A program made the translations under genes and the position numbers. Shown piece after piece: positions 43,386-51,363 of a stretch of 64,000 nt of DNA (position 1 is the stretch's first letter; every line of letters starts with the position of its first letter). The notes below the pieces were generated by a model that was not told where the DNA came from, did not search any database, and was given only the letters and a program-made list of their open reading frames with translations. Origin of the DNA: Halomonas sp. (GTDB lineage: Bacteria; Pseudomonadota; Gammaproteobacteria; Pseudomonadales; Halomonadaceae); the NCBI RefSeq assembly GCF_020832045.1, contig NZ_JAFIFK010000068.1, positions 94,321 to 158,320 of the forward strand, in the 5' to 3' direction.

Positions 43386-43982
43386 CTATTTGGGCCGGTA
43401 GAACAAGAATGCATCGGTCTCTGCCGTGAGCAGGAACACGTTCGCCCAGTAGGGGTGTACGGTGCGGTCATGAAAATAGAGGGCGCCATCGGTGTAGTCA
43501 GGAAGCTCTCCGTTCAACGCCAACCTCGCCACTTCCCTTGATACTTCGTAGGCATCGTTTTCCACCACTTCGTTGGGGCGGCCATTGCACCACCAGGAAA
43601 ACTGGCAGGGACTCTGCTTGTAGCCTTGGGTAACCACATCACAGATGGTATTGGGAAAGTTCTCGTCAGTCACCCGATTGATCACCACATTGGCTACCGA
43701 TTCCATGTCGCGCCCAGGCACCCCCTTGGCCTCCCAATAGATGGTGCGCGCCAGACAGGTGAGCGGCTCCACCAGCGGATCACTGCCCTCCGGATCGATC
43801 AATTGAGCTTCATGCTCACTGAGCGGCTCGACCAATTCGCTGACTTCTACATCAGGAGCCACTACCTGTTCCAGTATCTCGGCCTTGCGTATCGCCGCTT
43901 CGGCCAACAATTCAGTGTCGGCAAATGCAACTGTGACGGACAGTGTCAGGACAAGCCAAACGGGCAGCAAGTTGATAGGCAT
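43386..43982 (-). CDS. Cell wall hydrolase, SleB-like (Hydrolase_2)
   Basis: A 198-residue exported protein. Residues 1-21 form a signal peptide. The mature part holds the SleB/CwlJ-type domain: CLARTIYWEAKGVPGRDMESVANVVINRV with the likely catalytic Glu in YWEAKG, then CQFSWWCNGRPN and ALYFHDRTVHPYWA. These enzymes act as lytic transglycosylases or amidases on peptidoglycan; in Gram-negatives they take part in wall turnover. It is monocistronic. Confidence 0.88.
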   Translation of the reverse strand: MPINLLPVWLVLTLSVTVAFADTELLAEAAIRKAEILEQVVAPDVEVSELVEPLSEHEAQLIDPEGSDPLVEPLTCLARTIYWEAKGVPGRDMESVANVVINRVTDENFPNTICDVVTQGYKQSPCQFSWWCNGRPNEVVENDAYEVSREVARLALNGELPDYTDGALYFHDRTVHPYWANVFLLTAETDAFLFYRPK

Positions 43983-44055
43983 CGAAGAACCTTTTTATGT
44001 CGTTATGGTTCGGTTCTATAGCTTGTGAAGGCAATGTGACGAGTATAGTCGCCCG

Positions 44056-44075
44056 AAAGCCCCGGCTGTCGGGGC
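44056..44075 (-). terminator. Terminator after the ACR3-like exporter
   Basis: Read on the minus strand, GCCCCG/CGGGGC (44075-44070 and 44064-44059) closes a 5-base loop and is followed by TTTC. It lies 14 bases after the exporter stop and ends the two-gene unit that begins at 45664. Confidence 0.65.
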
Positions 44076-44088
44076 CTAGGCATGGTTT

Positions 44089-45051
44089 TCATGCTACGGA
44101 AGGGAACAGCCGCTTTGGTACCCACCACAGGAAAAACGCCATACCAACGAGTTCCACCAATGACTGGAACACAATGGCGACTGCAGCCAGTTCATAGGAA
44201 GCAGGAAGGGCAAGAGCCAGGGGCAGCACGACGAAAGAGTTGCGTGTGCTCAGGCTGAAAGCGAGCACGCGACCCTGGGCAATGGGTAGCTTGAAGGCGC
44301 GGGCGAGCAGGCGAGCCAGCAGCGCAGCGGCGATCAGAAAAGCGGAAAAGGCCAGCAACAACCCGCCGAGGATGGGCAGCGAATTGGTGACGGCACCCAC
44401 CTGAGTAGCGGCTATCGAGAACACCACCAGGGCCAATAGCGGCACCGGAAGCCACCCCAGCCGCTCGACGCCGGCGGTACGGCGGGGGCTGCCCTGGGCC
44501 CACCGTTCGGTGAGAAATGCCAGCAGCAGTGGCAGCAGGATTAGTCCGCCAAAGGCCATCAACAGTTCTCGCTGCACTACGGCGACCAGTACGCTCTGAT
44601 CCAGAAATAGCCAAAGATAGAAGGGAAGCAGTGCGAGCTGAAGCAACAGGCTGATCGGCGAGAAAGCGATGGCGTACTGTGTCTTGCCGCCACCCAGGTG
44701 GGAAAAGGTGATGAACCAATCCGTGCACGGCACCAATAGTACCAGCAGCACGCCCAGGCGCACCGCCGGCTCAGCGGCGAACAGGCTCGCTAACCCCCAG
44801 GCGACGAGCGGCAACAGCAGGAAGTTGCCCATCACTGCGGCGGCCATGAAACGCGTATCGCGCCATGCGCCGCGCAGTCGAGTCAGCGGTACCTGGGTGA
44901 AGGTGACGTAGAGCAGTGTTCCCAGCAGCGGCCAAAGCGCTATTTCCAGCACGCCGACCTGGTCCGGCAATACACCACCCAGCGTCAGGCCTGCCGCTAT
45001 GGCCGTCAGATAGACCAAGACCTGATATTTTTCGAGTACCTGGCGTGTCAA
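44089..45051 (-). CDS. ACR3-like (SBF superfamily) arsenite-type exporter
   Basis: A 320-residue membrane protein with about ten segments. The family's conserved cysteine lies in LVLLVPCTDWFITFSHLGGG, and the second broken helix motif in FSLSTRNSFVVLPLALALP. ACR3 proteins export arsenite or antimonite by proton exchange. No arsR, arsC or arsH is adjacent; its partner is a quinone-reductase-like flavoprotein 13 bases upstream. The substrate may be arsenite or an organic anion. GenBank-style annotation would read arsenic resistance protein. Confidence 0.78.
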   Translation of the reverse strand: MTRQVLEKYQVLVYLTAIAAGLTLGGVLPDQVGVLEIALWPLLGTLLYVTFTQVPLTRLRGAWRDTRFMAAAVMGNFLLLPLVAWGLASLFAAEPAVRLGVLLVLLVPCTDWFITFSHLGGGKTQYAIAFSPISLLLQLALLPFYLWLFLDQSVLVAVVQRELLMAFGGLILLPLLLAFLTERWAQGSPRRTAGVERLGWLPVPLLALVVFSIAATQVGAVTNSLPILGGLLLAFSAFLIAAALLARLLARAFKLPIAQGRVLAFSLSTRNSFVVLPLALALPASYELAAVAIVFQSLVELVGMAFFLWWVPKRLFPSVA

Positions 45052-45064
45052 AGGGACTGCCTTG

Positions 45065-45664
45065 TCAGTTCGGGTTGGGCCAATGTCGAAGTGCCTGGTC
45101 GATGCGCGTCTTGAATCGGCTTACCTGATCGGAGGAGAGCCGCTCGCTCTTGTATAGCGACAGCATCTTGAGACGGCAGGCAGGAGCGCAGGTTCGCACG
45201 ATGGCTGTTTTCAGTACCCGTTTTATGGGTTGCCGCAGCACCAGCCTGTCGACCCACCAGGGCGAACCCAGGGACGTGACGACCAGCATGTGGCGCAACC
45301 GATTCAGGCGAGGCGTGATAGGGCCGTAATCGTCGGCATGATCGTAGGCCACGCCAGGCGCCCAGACGCGATCGAACCAGCCCTTGAGAATGGCGGGAAA
45401 GCCGAACCACCAGGTCGGGAAGACGAGGACGACAGCCTCGGCCGAGAGCAGCCGTTCAATCTCCGCGCTTGCCTGCTGCCCTGCATAGTGATCGAAGTAG
45501 CTATGGCGCTCTTCAACCGTCAGGGCAGGGGCAAAATCTCTGGCATAGAGATCTTCGATTTCGACCGTGTGACCCGCGCGTTCGAGAAGATCGATGATGT
45601 GAGATGTCAGCGACGAGCAAAGGCTTTCAGAAAGAGGGTGCGCTTTGACCACCAGGCAGTGCAT
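45065..45664 (-). CDS. NAD(P)H-dependent quinone-reductase-like flavoprotein
   Basis: A 199-residue flavodoxin-fold protein. The start at 45664 (MHCLVVKAHPLSESLCSSL) follows GAGGAAG; an in-frame start further upstream lies near the divergent promoter. The motif VFPTWWFGFPAILKGWFDRVWAPG is the quinone reductase signature. It is co-directional with, and 13 bases ahead of, the ACR3-like exporter, so both form an operon. A flavin reductase next to an ACR3 exporter recalls ArsH-ACR3 pairs, but this protein is of a different subfamily. Confidence 0.85.
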   Translation of the reverse strand: MHCLVVKAHPLSESLCSSLTSHIIDLLERAGHTVEIEDLYARDFAPALTVEERHSYFDHYAGQQASAEIERLLSAEAVVLVFPTWWFGFPAILKGWFDRVWAPGVAYDHADDYGPITPRLNRLRHMLVVTSLGSPWWVDRLVLRQPIKRVLKTAIVRTCAPACRLKMLSLYKSERLSSDQVSRFKTRIDQALRHWPNPN

Positions 45665-45733
45665 GGGCTTCCTCGGGGCAACAGGCTGTAATGCCGAGAT
45701 TAACAGAATGCTCGCGGCCTGGTGGGTCATGCC

Positions 45734-45764
45734 TTGACCTAAACTTTGCTTGAGGTTTTACGCT
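45734..45764 (+). promoter_or_regulatory. MerR/SoxR-type promoter of the MBL-fold gene
   Basis: TTGACC (45734-45739) and TACGCT (45759-45764) are spaced by 19 bases, with a dyad at 45738-45755 (CCTAAA...TTGAGG). The match to the SoxR box is weaker (14 of 18) than at 10708 and 40571, so another MerR-family protein is possible. Confidence 0.65.
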
Positions 45765-45796
45765 CCTGCTGTATAGCCACACAAAGGAGGCAAACC

Positions 45797-46441
45797 ATGC
45801 GACGCGTGCAACCGGATATCTGGGAAACCGAGGTAGCAAGTCCTTTCGCCGGGCTGACCGTTCACGCTTACCTGCTGACCCGGGACGAGGGCAATGTCCT
45901 TTTCTACAACACCGGCCATCAGCATGAGATCGATAAAATGGCTGAGCTGGGCGGCGTGGCCTACCAGTACCTGAGCCACCAGGACGAGCTGGGGCAAACG
46001 CTCAAGACCATCCATCAGCGATTCGGGGCCAAGCTGGGCGGCCACAGTGCCGAGCGGGATGAGTTTTCCCGCTATCGCAAGCCCGACATTCTGTTCGAGC
46101 GGCGCGAGATACACCTGGGCATTGTCGAGGTGATCCCCACCCCAGGCCACAGCCCGGGGAGCACCTGCTTTCTGGTGTCCTCGCCTCATGGCAAGCGCTA
46201 CCTGTTCACCGGGGATACTCTCTACCGTGGCAAGAAGGGCGATTGGCACGCCGGCTTCATTCCCGGGCACAACGATGAAAAGGATCGCGAACAGCTGGCC
46301 GAGAGTCTGAGGCTGCTGCGTAAAATCGAGCCGGACGTGGTGTTCGGCAGTGCCTTCGTCGGTGAGGTTGGCTACGAGGAGATGGCGCCGGGCGACTGGC
46401 CAGGCCATGTGGATGGTGCCCTGGGGCGCTTGCTGGGTTGA
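45797..46441 (+). CDS. Metallo-beta-lactamase fold hydrolase, variant metal site
   Basis: A 214-residue MBL-fold protein. The ATG at 45797 follows AAAGGAGG. The HxHxDH motif is altered to LSHQDELG (about 60-67). The later ligands remain: TPGHSPGST (His) and FTGDTLY (Asp), with a closing VFGSAFVGEVG replacing the usual last His region. One or both zinc sites may therefore differ; such variants include thioesterase and glyoxalase II relatives. It is behind a MerR/SoxR-type promoter (45734-45764) and divergent from the flavoprotein gene. Confidence 0.85.
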   Translation: MRRVQPDIWETEVASPFAGLTVHAYLLTRDEGNVLFYNTGHQHEIDKMAELGGVAYQYLSHQDELGQTLKTIHQRFGAKLGGHSAERDEFSRYRKPDILFERREIHLGIVEVIPTPGHSPGSTCFLVSSPHGKRYLFTGDTLYRGKKGDWHAGFIPGHNDEKDREQLAESLRLLRKIEPDVVFGSAFVGEVGYEEMAPGDWPGHVDGALGRLLG

Positions 46442-46446
46442 GATTA

Positions 46447-47190
46447 TTACGCCGCTGGCGCCGCCAGGCTCATCACCCGTGAGGTGAGCGTGGCCGTGTC
46501 GAGCATCAGCATGGTTTCCTGTTCGCCATCCAGGGTGGCGATACGCTTGCCGCGGTCGATCCACGCTGCCGAGCGGCCACCGCCAGTCGCTCCATCGCAG
46601 GGCCCCACGCAGTTGGCCATTAGGATCGTCATGGCGTGTTCGCGGGCGAAGGTGGCGTAGTAGGCATAGGCTTCGTCCATTCCCGGTGCGAATTTGGCCA
46701 CGCTGGCCAGGTACACGTCCGCTCCCAGGCTTGCCGCCATGGCCGCATGGTCGGGCAGCAGCGATTCGTAGCAGATCGCCAGCGCCAGGCGGTGTTCGCG
46801 GGTTTCGATGAGCAGCGGCTTATCGCCGGCCGAGAAGTAGGGCAGTTCGTCGTCGTGCAACCGCTGCTTGGCATAGGCCTGGCGCCCCGAATAGGGCTGA
46901 AACACCACCATGCCGATCCGCGGTTTGGTTGATGTGACAAGTGGCAGCCCCACGCCGATCACGATCTTATGGGTATCGCTCAGGCGCTGGAACACCTCCA
47001 GCCGTGGGTCTTCCGGGTGAGTGGCAAGCTCTTTGGCCTGTGTCGGCTCGTAGCCGGTCAGCGAGAGCTCGGGGAAGAAGATCAGCTCGGCATCCTGCGA
47101 AGCGGCCAGCTCGACGAACTCGACATGGCGTGCCACGTTCCCTTCGATATCTCCCGTTATCGAGGCGTACTGCACCGCACACAGCTTCAT
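46447..47190 (-). CDS. Nitrilase-superfamily carbon-nitrogen hydrolase
   Basis: A 247-residue nitrilase-fold amidohydrolase with the Glu-Lys-Cys triad: Glu41 (FFPELSLTGYEP), Lys108 (YAKQRLHDDE) and Cys140 (AICYESLLPDH). Its ATG overlaps the stop of the EamA transporter gene in an ATGA, so the two are translationally coupled. A likely job is hydrolysis of a small amide or nitrile imported or exported by that transporter, but the transporter gene is frameshifted here. It ends five bases from the convergent MBL-fold gene. Confidence 0.88.
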   Translation of the reverse strand: MKLCAVQYASITGDIEGNVARHVEFVELAASQDAELIFFPELSLTGYEPTQAKELATHPEDPRLEVFQRLSDTHKIVIGVGLPLVTSTKPRIGMVVFQPYSGRQAYAKQRLHDDELPYFSAGDKPLLIETREHRLALAICYESLLPDHAAMAASLGADVYLASVAKFAPGMDEAYAYYATFAREHAMTILMANCVGPCDGATGGGRSAAWIDRGKRIATLDGEQETMLMLDTATLTSRVMSLAAPAA

Positions 47191-48142
47191 CGGCCCGCTC
47201 CCTCTCGCCTGGCTCTCTGGTAAGCGTACGCTATTTTTCGAATCCACCCCAGCGGCCGGCCATCGATAGCGGCAAGCCCCAGGCCGATCAAGCCCATCCC
47301 GGTAAGGTGCCTTGGCTCGAGCCGTTCGTCCAGGAAGAGAAAACCCAGCAGAATGGCGCTGGCTGGGATCAGGAAGGTGACCAACAGCAGGTTGGTTGCC
47401 CCCGCAGTGGCCAACAGGCGGAAGTAAATCTGGTATGCCAGCGTGGTGGAGAACAGCGCCAGGCCAAAGACAGCCGACCAGGTCTCCGGGCCCGGCCAGG
47501 CCTGTTGCCAGAAGCGCTCCACTATCAAGGCCGAGGGCAAGAGCACCATCGCCGAGGCCGTGACCTGGCCGCATGCGGTAACCAGCGGCGAGCAGCCAAG
47601 GGAGCGAAACCGACGCCCGAATACCCCGGCAAAAGCATAGGAGAGGGCGCCAGTACGGCGGCCTGGGCCCATGAGCGGTTGGCTGAACCTTCATGTACCT
47701 CCAGACCGAGCATGTAGGCAACGCCGAGGAAGCCGATCACCACTCCCGATAAGCGGCACAGGGTAAAGGGCTCGTCGCGGGTCAGGAAGTGCGCCACCAC
47801 GATGGTGAAAAAGGGGGTGCTGGCATTGAGAATCGATGCCAAGCCGCTGGCGATATGCCCCTGCCCCCAGGCGATAAGAGTAAAGGGGATCATGTTGTTG
47901 AGCAGGCCCATGCCGAAGAAGGCCGCCCATAGCGTCGGGTCGCGCGGCATGCGCTGGCCCAGCAGCAGAATCAGCGCGTGCAGCGCCAGCGCTGCCAGCC
48001 CCACGCGCAGCGCCACGATGGTCAGCGGCCCCAGCTCCTCGACCGCCACCCCCACGAAGAAGAAGGAGCCGCCCCACAATACAGACAAGGTCACCAAGAG
48101 TGCCCACTCAATCGGGCCCATGGTGCGGTTGATCGTCTTCAT
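47187..48142 (-). pseudogene. EamA/DMT-family transporter with a single frameshift
   Basis: The two halves of a ten-segment EamA (RhaT-like) permease lie in different frames. The first half (from 48142, MKTINRTMGPIEWALLVTLSVLWGGSFFF) runs in frame up to ANRSWAQAAVLA. The second half continues as ALSYAFAGVFGRRF in the next frame and ends at 47187. One missing base in the GGGCGCC stretch near 47645-47651 explains the break; adding one base restores VLAALSYAFAG. It may be a true inactivation or a sequencing error. The stop overlaps the nitrilase-like start. Export of amino acids or metabolites is typical of the family. Confidence 0.8.
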
Positions 48143-48310
48143 TGCTGCCACTCCGGCTGGTAGGTAATGCCAACCTAGGGCAGCAGGGCGACGAGGGAAC
48201 TCCGCTTCTTGCGCTGGAAGTGGGAATACGAGAAGTGGATGCTGGAACGGACGAAGACGCCCGGCGAGCTGGGCTCACCGGGTGTCCAAGTGGTTGTCGA
48301 TCGGAATGGC

Positions 48311-49570
48311 TCAGCGCTTACGCAGCTTGGCCAGCTCGCTCTCGGCAACGTCGACCCTTACGGTGCCCTTTTGCACCAGTAGATCGGCGACGATGGCCAC
48401 TTCATCGCCCTGGGCACCGGCCATCAGGGCAATGTTCTTGGCGTGTAGCGCCATGTGGCCCTTCTGAATGCCGGTGGTGGCCAGGGCCTTCATGGCGGCA
48501 AAGTTCTGCGCCAGGCCCACCGCTACGATGATACGACCGAGGCGTTCGGCCTGGGTCACGCCGAGAATCTCCAGACAGTAGCGAGCAGTGGGGTGCGAGC
48601 GAGTGGCTCCCCCGATCAATCCAACCGGCATCGGCATTTCCAGCGTACCGGTGAGATTGCCTTCGCCATCTTGTTCCCAATGGGTCAGCGAGCGGTAGCG
48701 CCCCGTGCGTGCGGCATAGGCGTGGGCGCCGGCTTCCACGGCACGGGTGTCGTTACCGGTGGCCAGCACCACGGCACTTACTCCGTTCATGATGCCCTTG
48801 TTGTGAGTGGCCGCCCGGTACGGGTCCAGATCAGCAAAGCGGTAAGCGGAGAGCATGCCGTCGCGCACCTCTTCTCCACCGATCTGGTCCAGGCGCCAAG
48901 TGGCCCGAGCCCGAACCAATCGCCGGTCCGCCAGATTGGAGAGGATACGCAGCCGGCTCTTGCCACCGCTCCACTCCGCCAGTGAGGGTGCCACCGCTTC
49001 GGCCATGGAGTTCACCGCGTTGGCGCCCATGGCGTCACGCACGTCTACCAGCAGGTGCACGATCAACATGTCGTCCAGTACACGCACCTCGAGATCGCGG
49101 AAGCCACCACCGTGCTTGAGCAGTACGGGGTCGGTGGCGTCGCAAATCTGGCGGATCTGCTCGCGCGCCTCCAGCAACTTGATGCGGGCAAACTCCGGGT
49201 TGGGCACGTCGACGAGCTGGACCTGAGCGATCATCACCGGTGCGGCGGCATCGGTAGTAAAGCCGCCGGCGTCGCGGCACTGGCGCGCTGCGTTGCACAC
49301 CGCAGCCACCACGGAGGACTCCTCCGTGGCCATCGGCACCAGCTGTTCCTCGCCATCGATGATCAGATTGGTGGCGATACCCAGAGGGATGTTCAGGGTG
49401 CCGATCACGTTCTCGATCATCGAATCGGCGGTGTCCGGCGCGAGGTTACCCATGTTGCCGAGGTGTGCCACGCTCGCCTCGTCGAGGCCGGCAATCTCGG
49501 CTACCTTGGCGAGCCGCTCCTCAGGCGACAACTGATAAAAGCCGGCGATACGGGAAGTGCTATGAGCCAT
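48311..49570 (-). CDS. mvaA: Hydroxymethylglutaryl-CoA reductase, degradative (class II)
   Basis: A 419-residue class II HMG-CoA reductase, like the Pseudomonas mevalonii enzyme that lets cells grow on mevalonate. Motifs include IENVIGTLNIPLGIA, the catalytic Glu in LVPMATEESSVVAA, the NAD-binding DVRDAMGAN, the catalytic Lys in ATHNKGIMNG, the Asp in ATGNDTRAVEAGAHAYAARTG, and the C-terminal His in GHMALHAKNIALMAGA. Class II enzymes usually run from mevalonate to HMG-CoA with NAD+. It follows a TctA-like permease by 52 bases on the same strand, probably as one operon. No HMG-CoA lyase gene is adjacent. Confidence 0.93.
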   Translation of the reverse strand: MAHSTSRIAGFYQLSPEERLAKVAEIAGLDEASVAHLGNMGNLAPDTADSMIENVIGTLNIPLGIATNLIIDGEEQLVPMATEESSVVAAVCNAARQCRDAGGFTTDAAAPVMIAQVQLVDVPNPEFARIKLLEAREQIRQICDATDPVLLKHGGGFRDLEVRVLDDMLIVHLLVDVRDAMGANAVNSMAEAVAPSLAEWSGGKSRLRILSNLADRRLVRARATWRLDQIGGEEVRDGMLSAYRFADLDPYRAATHNKGIMNGVSAVVLATGNDTRAVEAGAHAYAARTGRYRSLTHWEQDGEGNLTGTLEMPMPVGLIGGATRSHPTARYCLEILGVTQAERLGRIIVAVGLAQNFAAMKALATTGIQKGHMALHAKNIALMAGAQGDEVAIVADLLVQKGTVRVDVAESELAKLRKR

Positions 49571-49622
49571 GTCGATACCTATCAAAAACATTGAAAGACG
49601 ATTCGCAAGCAAGCCGTGAGCC

Positions 49623-50975
49623 TCAGGCCAGCAACCCCATCAGCCAAGGCGCGGCATAGAGCGTCATGAACTGCACGCCGTAATTCACACCCCAGCGGTT
49701 CAGCAGGCCCGCCACCAGGGCCAGCACCATCACACCGAGAATCCCCATCACTCCCGCATCCATGTATGCCAGTAGCATCACCAGGGCGAAGAACATGGCG
49801 AGGAAGGCCTCGTGGGGGATGTGGCGGAAGACGAAGATGCAGATCTGGCGGGCGTAGCGCACCGCGATGGGGTAGGTGATCAGCAACGCGACGGCAGAGC
49901 CGAGAATGCTGGCGATGGCGATCTCCGAGAAGCTCATCAGGTGGTGCGCGTTCTGCTCCAGCGTCAGCACCGGCGGGGCGTTGAAGAAGGCGTTGCCCGG
50001 TCCGATGGCCATGGGGCTCATGGGAATGCCCAGCGCCGCCAGCGGGATGAGAATGCCGGCGATATAGGCGGCGTTGGTCACGGCATCCATGGAGGAGAGC
50101 GCTCGGCTGGCCTTCTCGACGGTGCCCTTCACCCAGCTCGACATGACCTCGCCGAGGAAGATGGTGATCCCTACCGGACTCATGAAGAAGGTGACCGAAC
50201 CCAGCACCGAACTGGCGGCGGCGGAAGTGGTTTCCTGCCGCGTGAGGATACGGAAGGGGTTGGGTATCCGGTGCTCCTCCTCGGTCTTGTAGATCTGGAT
50301 GGTCTTGGGCTCGGCCACTGCCATGGCCTTGCGCTCACGGTTCACCAGCAGCTGGGCCAGGTTGAACATCATCGGACCGATGGTGATGCCGAGGAAGAAC
50401 GAGATGAATACCACCCGACCCTCGGGAATCACGCCCATGCCCCAGTAGAAGTGGCGCAGCGCCTGGATCAGCGCCGCCAGCACCAGGATGCTGACCAGGC
50501 TGATGACTTTCTCCCGACTCATCAGCGCCAGGAACACCGCCCCGCCGAAGAATATCTGGCTGGCGTACTGGCCCAGTACGTCGGCCAGCGGCGTGAGCAA
50601 GAAGGCGAGGAACAGGCTGATCGGCACCGCGACCAGGGTGCCGATCACCGAGCCGGAGGCCATCTTGCGAATGGCCAGGGTGGCCTGTCCTTCGCGCTTC
50701 AGCGTCATGGCGTGTTCCACCATGGGCGCCGACATCACCCCGCCGGGGATGCCCGCTACCGACACCGGAATGGAGTCGGTGAGTTTCTTGGCGACAATGG
50801 CCGCCATGAAGAAGGAGAGCACCACGGGCAGCGGGATGCCCGCCACCACCAGCGCCAGCGTGACGGGGGCCAGTACGGCGGTTTCATCCGTACCCGGTGC
50901 CACGCCGATGGCGGTGTAGACCACCACCGCGATGAGCGCGGCTATCAACATCTGCAACAGCAGCATCGGATCCAT
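49623..50975 (-). CDS. TctA-like large permease of the HMG-CoA reductase operon
   Basis: A 450-residue membrane protein with about eleven or twelve segments, of the DUF112/TctA group. The ATG at 50975 follows GGGGAGG. The two repeats carry glycine/proline motifs (SVAGIPGGVMSAPMVEHAMTLKREGQ and IPLAALGIPMSPMAIGPGNAFF). TctA works with a small TctB and a periplasmic TctC, but no TctC is present. It lies between a 77-residue membrane protein and HMG-CoA reductase, so the cargo is probably mevalonate or a related acid; that is inference. Confidence 0.85.
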   Translation of the reverse strand: MDPMLLLQMLIAALIAVVVYTAIGVAPGTDETAVLAPVTLALVVAGIPLPVVLSFFMAAIVAKKLTDSIPVSVAGIPGGVMSAPMVEHAMTLKREGQATLAIRKMASGSVIGTLVAVPISLFLAFLLTPLADVLGQYASQIFFGGAVFLALMSREKVISLVSILVLAALIQALRHFYWGMGVIPEGRVVFISFFLGITIGPMMFNLAQLLVNRERKAMAVAEPKTIQIYKTEEEHRIPNPFRILTRQETTSAAASSVLGSVTFFMSPVGITIFLGEVMSSWVKGTVEKASRALSSMDAVTNAAYIAGILIPLAALGIPMSPMAIGPGNAFFNAPPVLTLEQNAHHLMSFSEIAIASILGSAVALLITYPIAVRYARQICIFVFRHIPHEAFLAMFFALVMLLAYMDAGVMGILGVMVLALVAGLLNRWGVNYGVQFMTLYAAPWLMGLLA

Positions 50976-50977
50976 GC

Positions 50978-51211
50978 TCACGCCTCCCCTTCGATGTCGA
51001 GGCGGCGCTTGGGACGGAACAGCAGCGCGCTGATAAAGAAGCCGACGATGGCGCCGGAGATACCCAGCACTAGCGGGCCGGGCGCCGGCCACGGCGCGAG
51101 CACAAAGCCGCCCAGGCTGAGCAGTGTGGCGATGGAAAGCGAGATGAGCAGATCCCTGCCCGAGACCGTATCCTCCCAGACATTCAGGTAAGCCCTGTCT
51201 TTGGCTGGCAT
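50978..51211 (-). CDS. Small two-segment membrane protein, possible short TctB-like subunit
   Basis: A 77-residue protein with two hydrophobic segments (LLISLSIATLLSLGGFVLAPW and PLVLGISGAIVGFFISALLF). The start at 51211 follows TTGGAG. It ends two bases before the permease start, so the two are tightly linked. TctB proteins are normally about 150 residues with four segments, so this would be a half-sized version or an unrelated small partner. It is the first gene of the operon, opposite the MocR-type regulator. Confidence 0.65.
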   Translation of the reverse strand: MPAKDRAYLNVWEDTVSGRDLLISLSIATLLSLGGFVLAPWPAPGPLVLGISGAIVGFFISALLFRPKRRLDIEGEA

Positions 51212-51292
51212 GCGTAACTCCAAGGGTGTCGTTATTGTGTTGTAAGCCGTTGCCGGCATTGCAAGCTTCGGGAAAACGAACGAGCAGCATAA

Positions 51293-51347
51293 GGTACAGT
51301 TGATGACATTGTCCCAAGTACTGTACCGTCGCCGTGAAGGGTACAGT
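51293..51347. promoter_or_regulatory. Three-copy GGTACAGT operator of the MocR regulator
   Basis: GGTACAGT occurs at 51293-51300 and 51340-51347, and inverted (ACTGTACC) at 51320-51327. All three lie in the 152-base gap between the permease operon and the MocR gene. MocR/PdxR regulators typically use such mixed direct and inverted half-sites. Confidence 0.8.
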
Positions 51348-51363
51348 TTGCTGCGAGGTAGGC

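Noticed and set aside
45738..45755. CueR-type copper promoter
   Set aside because: The dyad lacks the CTTCC/GGAAG arms of CueR sites and is closer to the SoxR box; no copper genes are adjacent.
49812..51191. A 459-codon open frame opposite the TctA-like permease
   Set aside because: Asp/His/Gly-rich antisense translation typical of GC-rich shadows; the permease strand shows membrane segments and TctA motifs.
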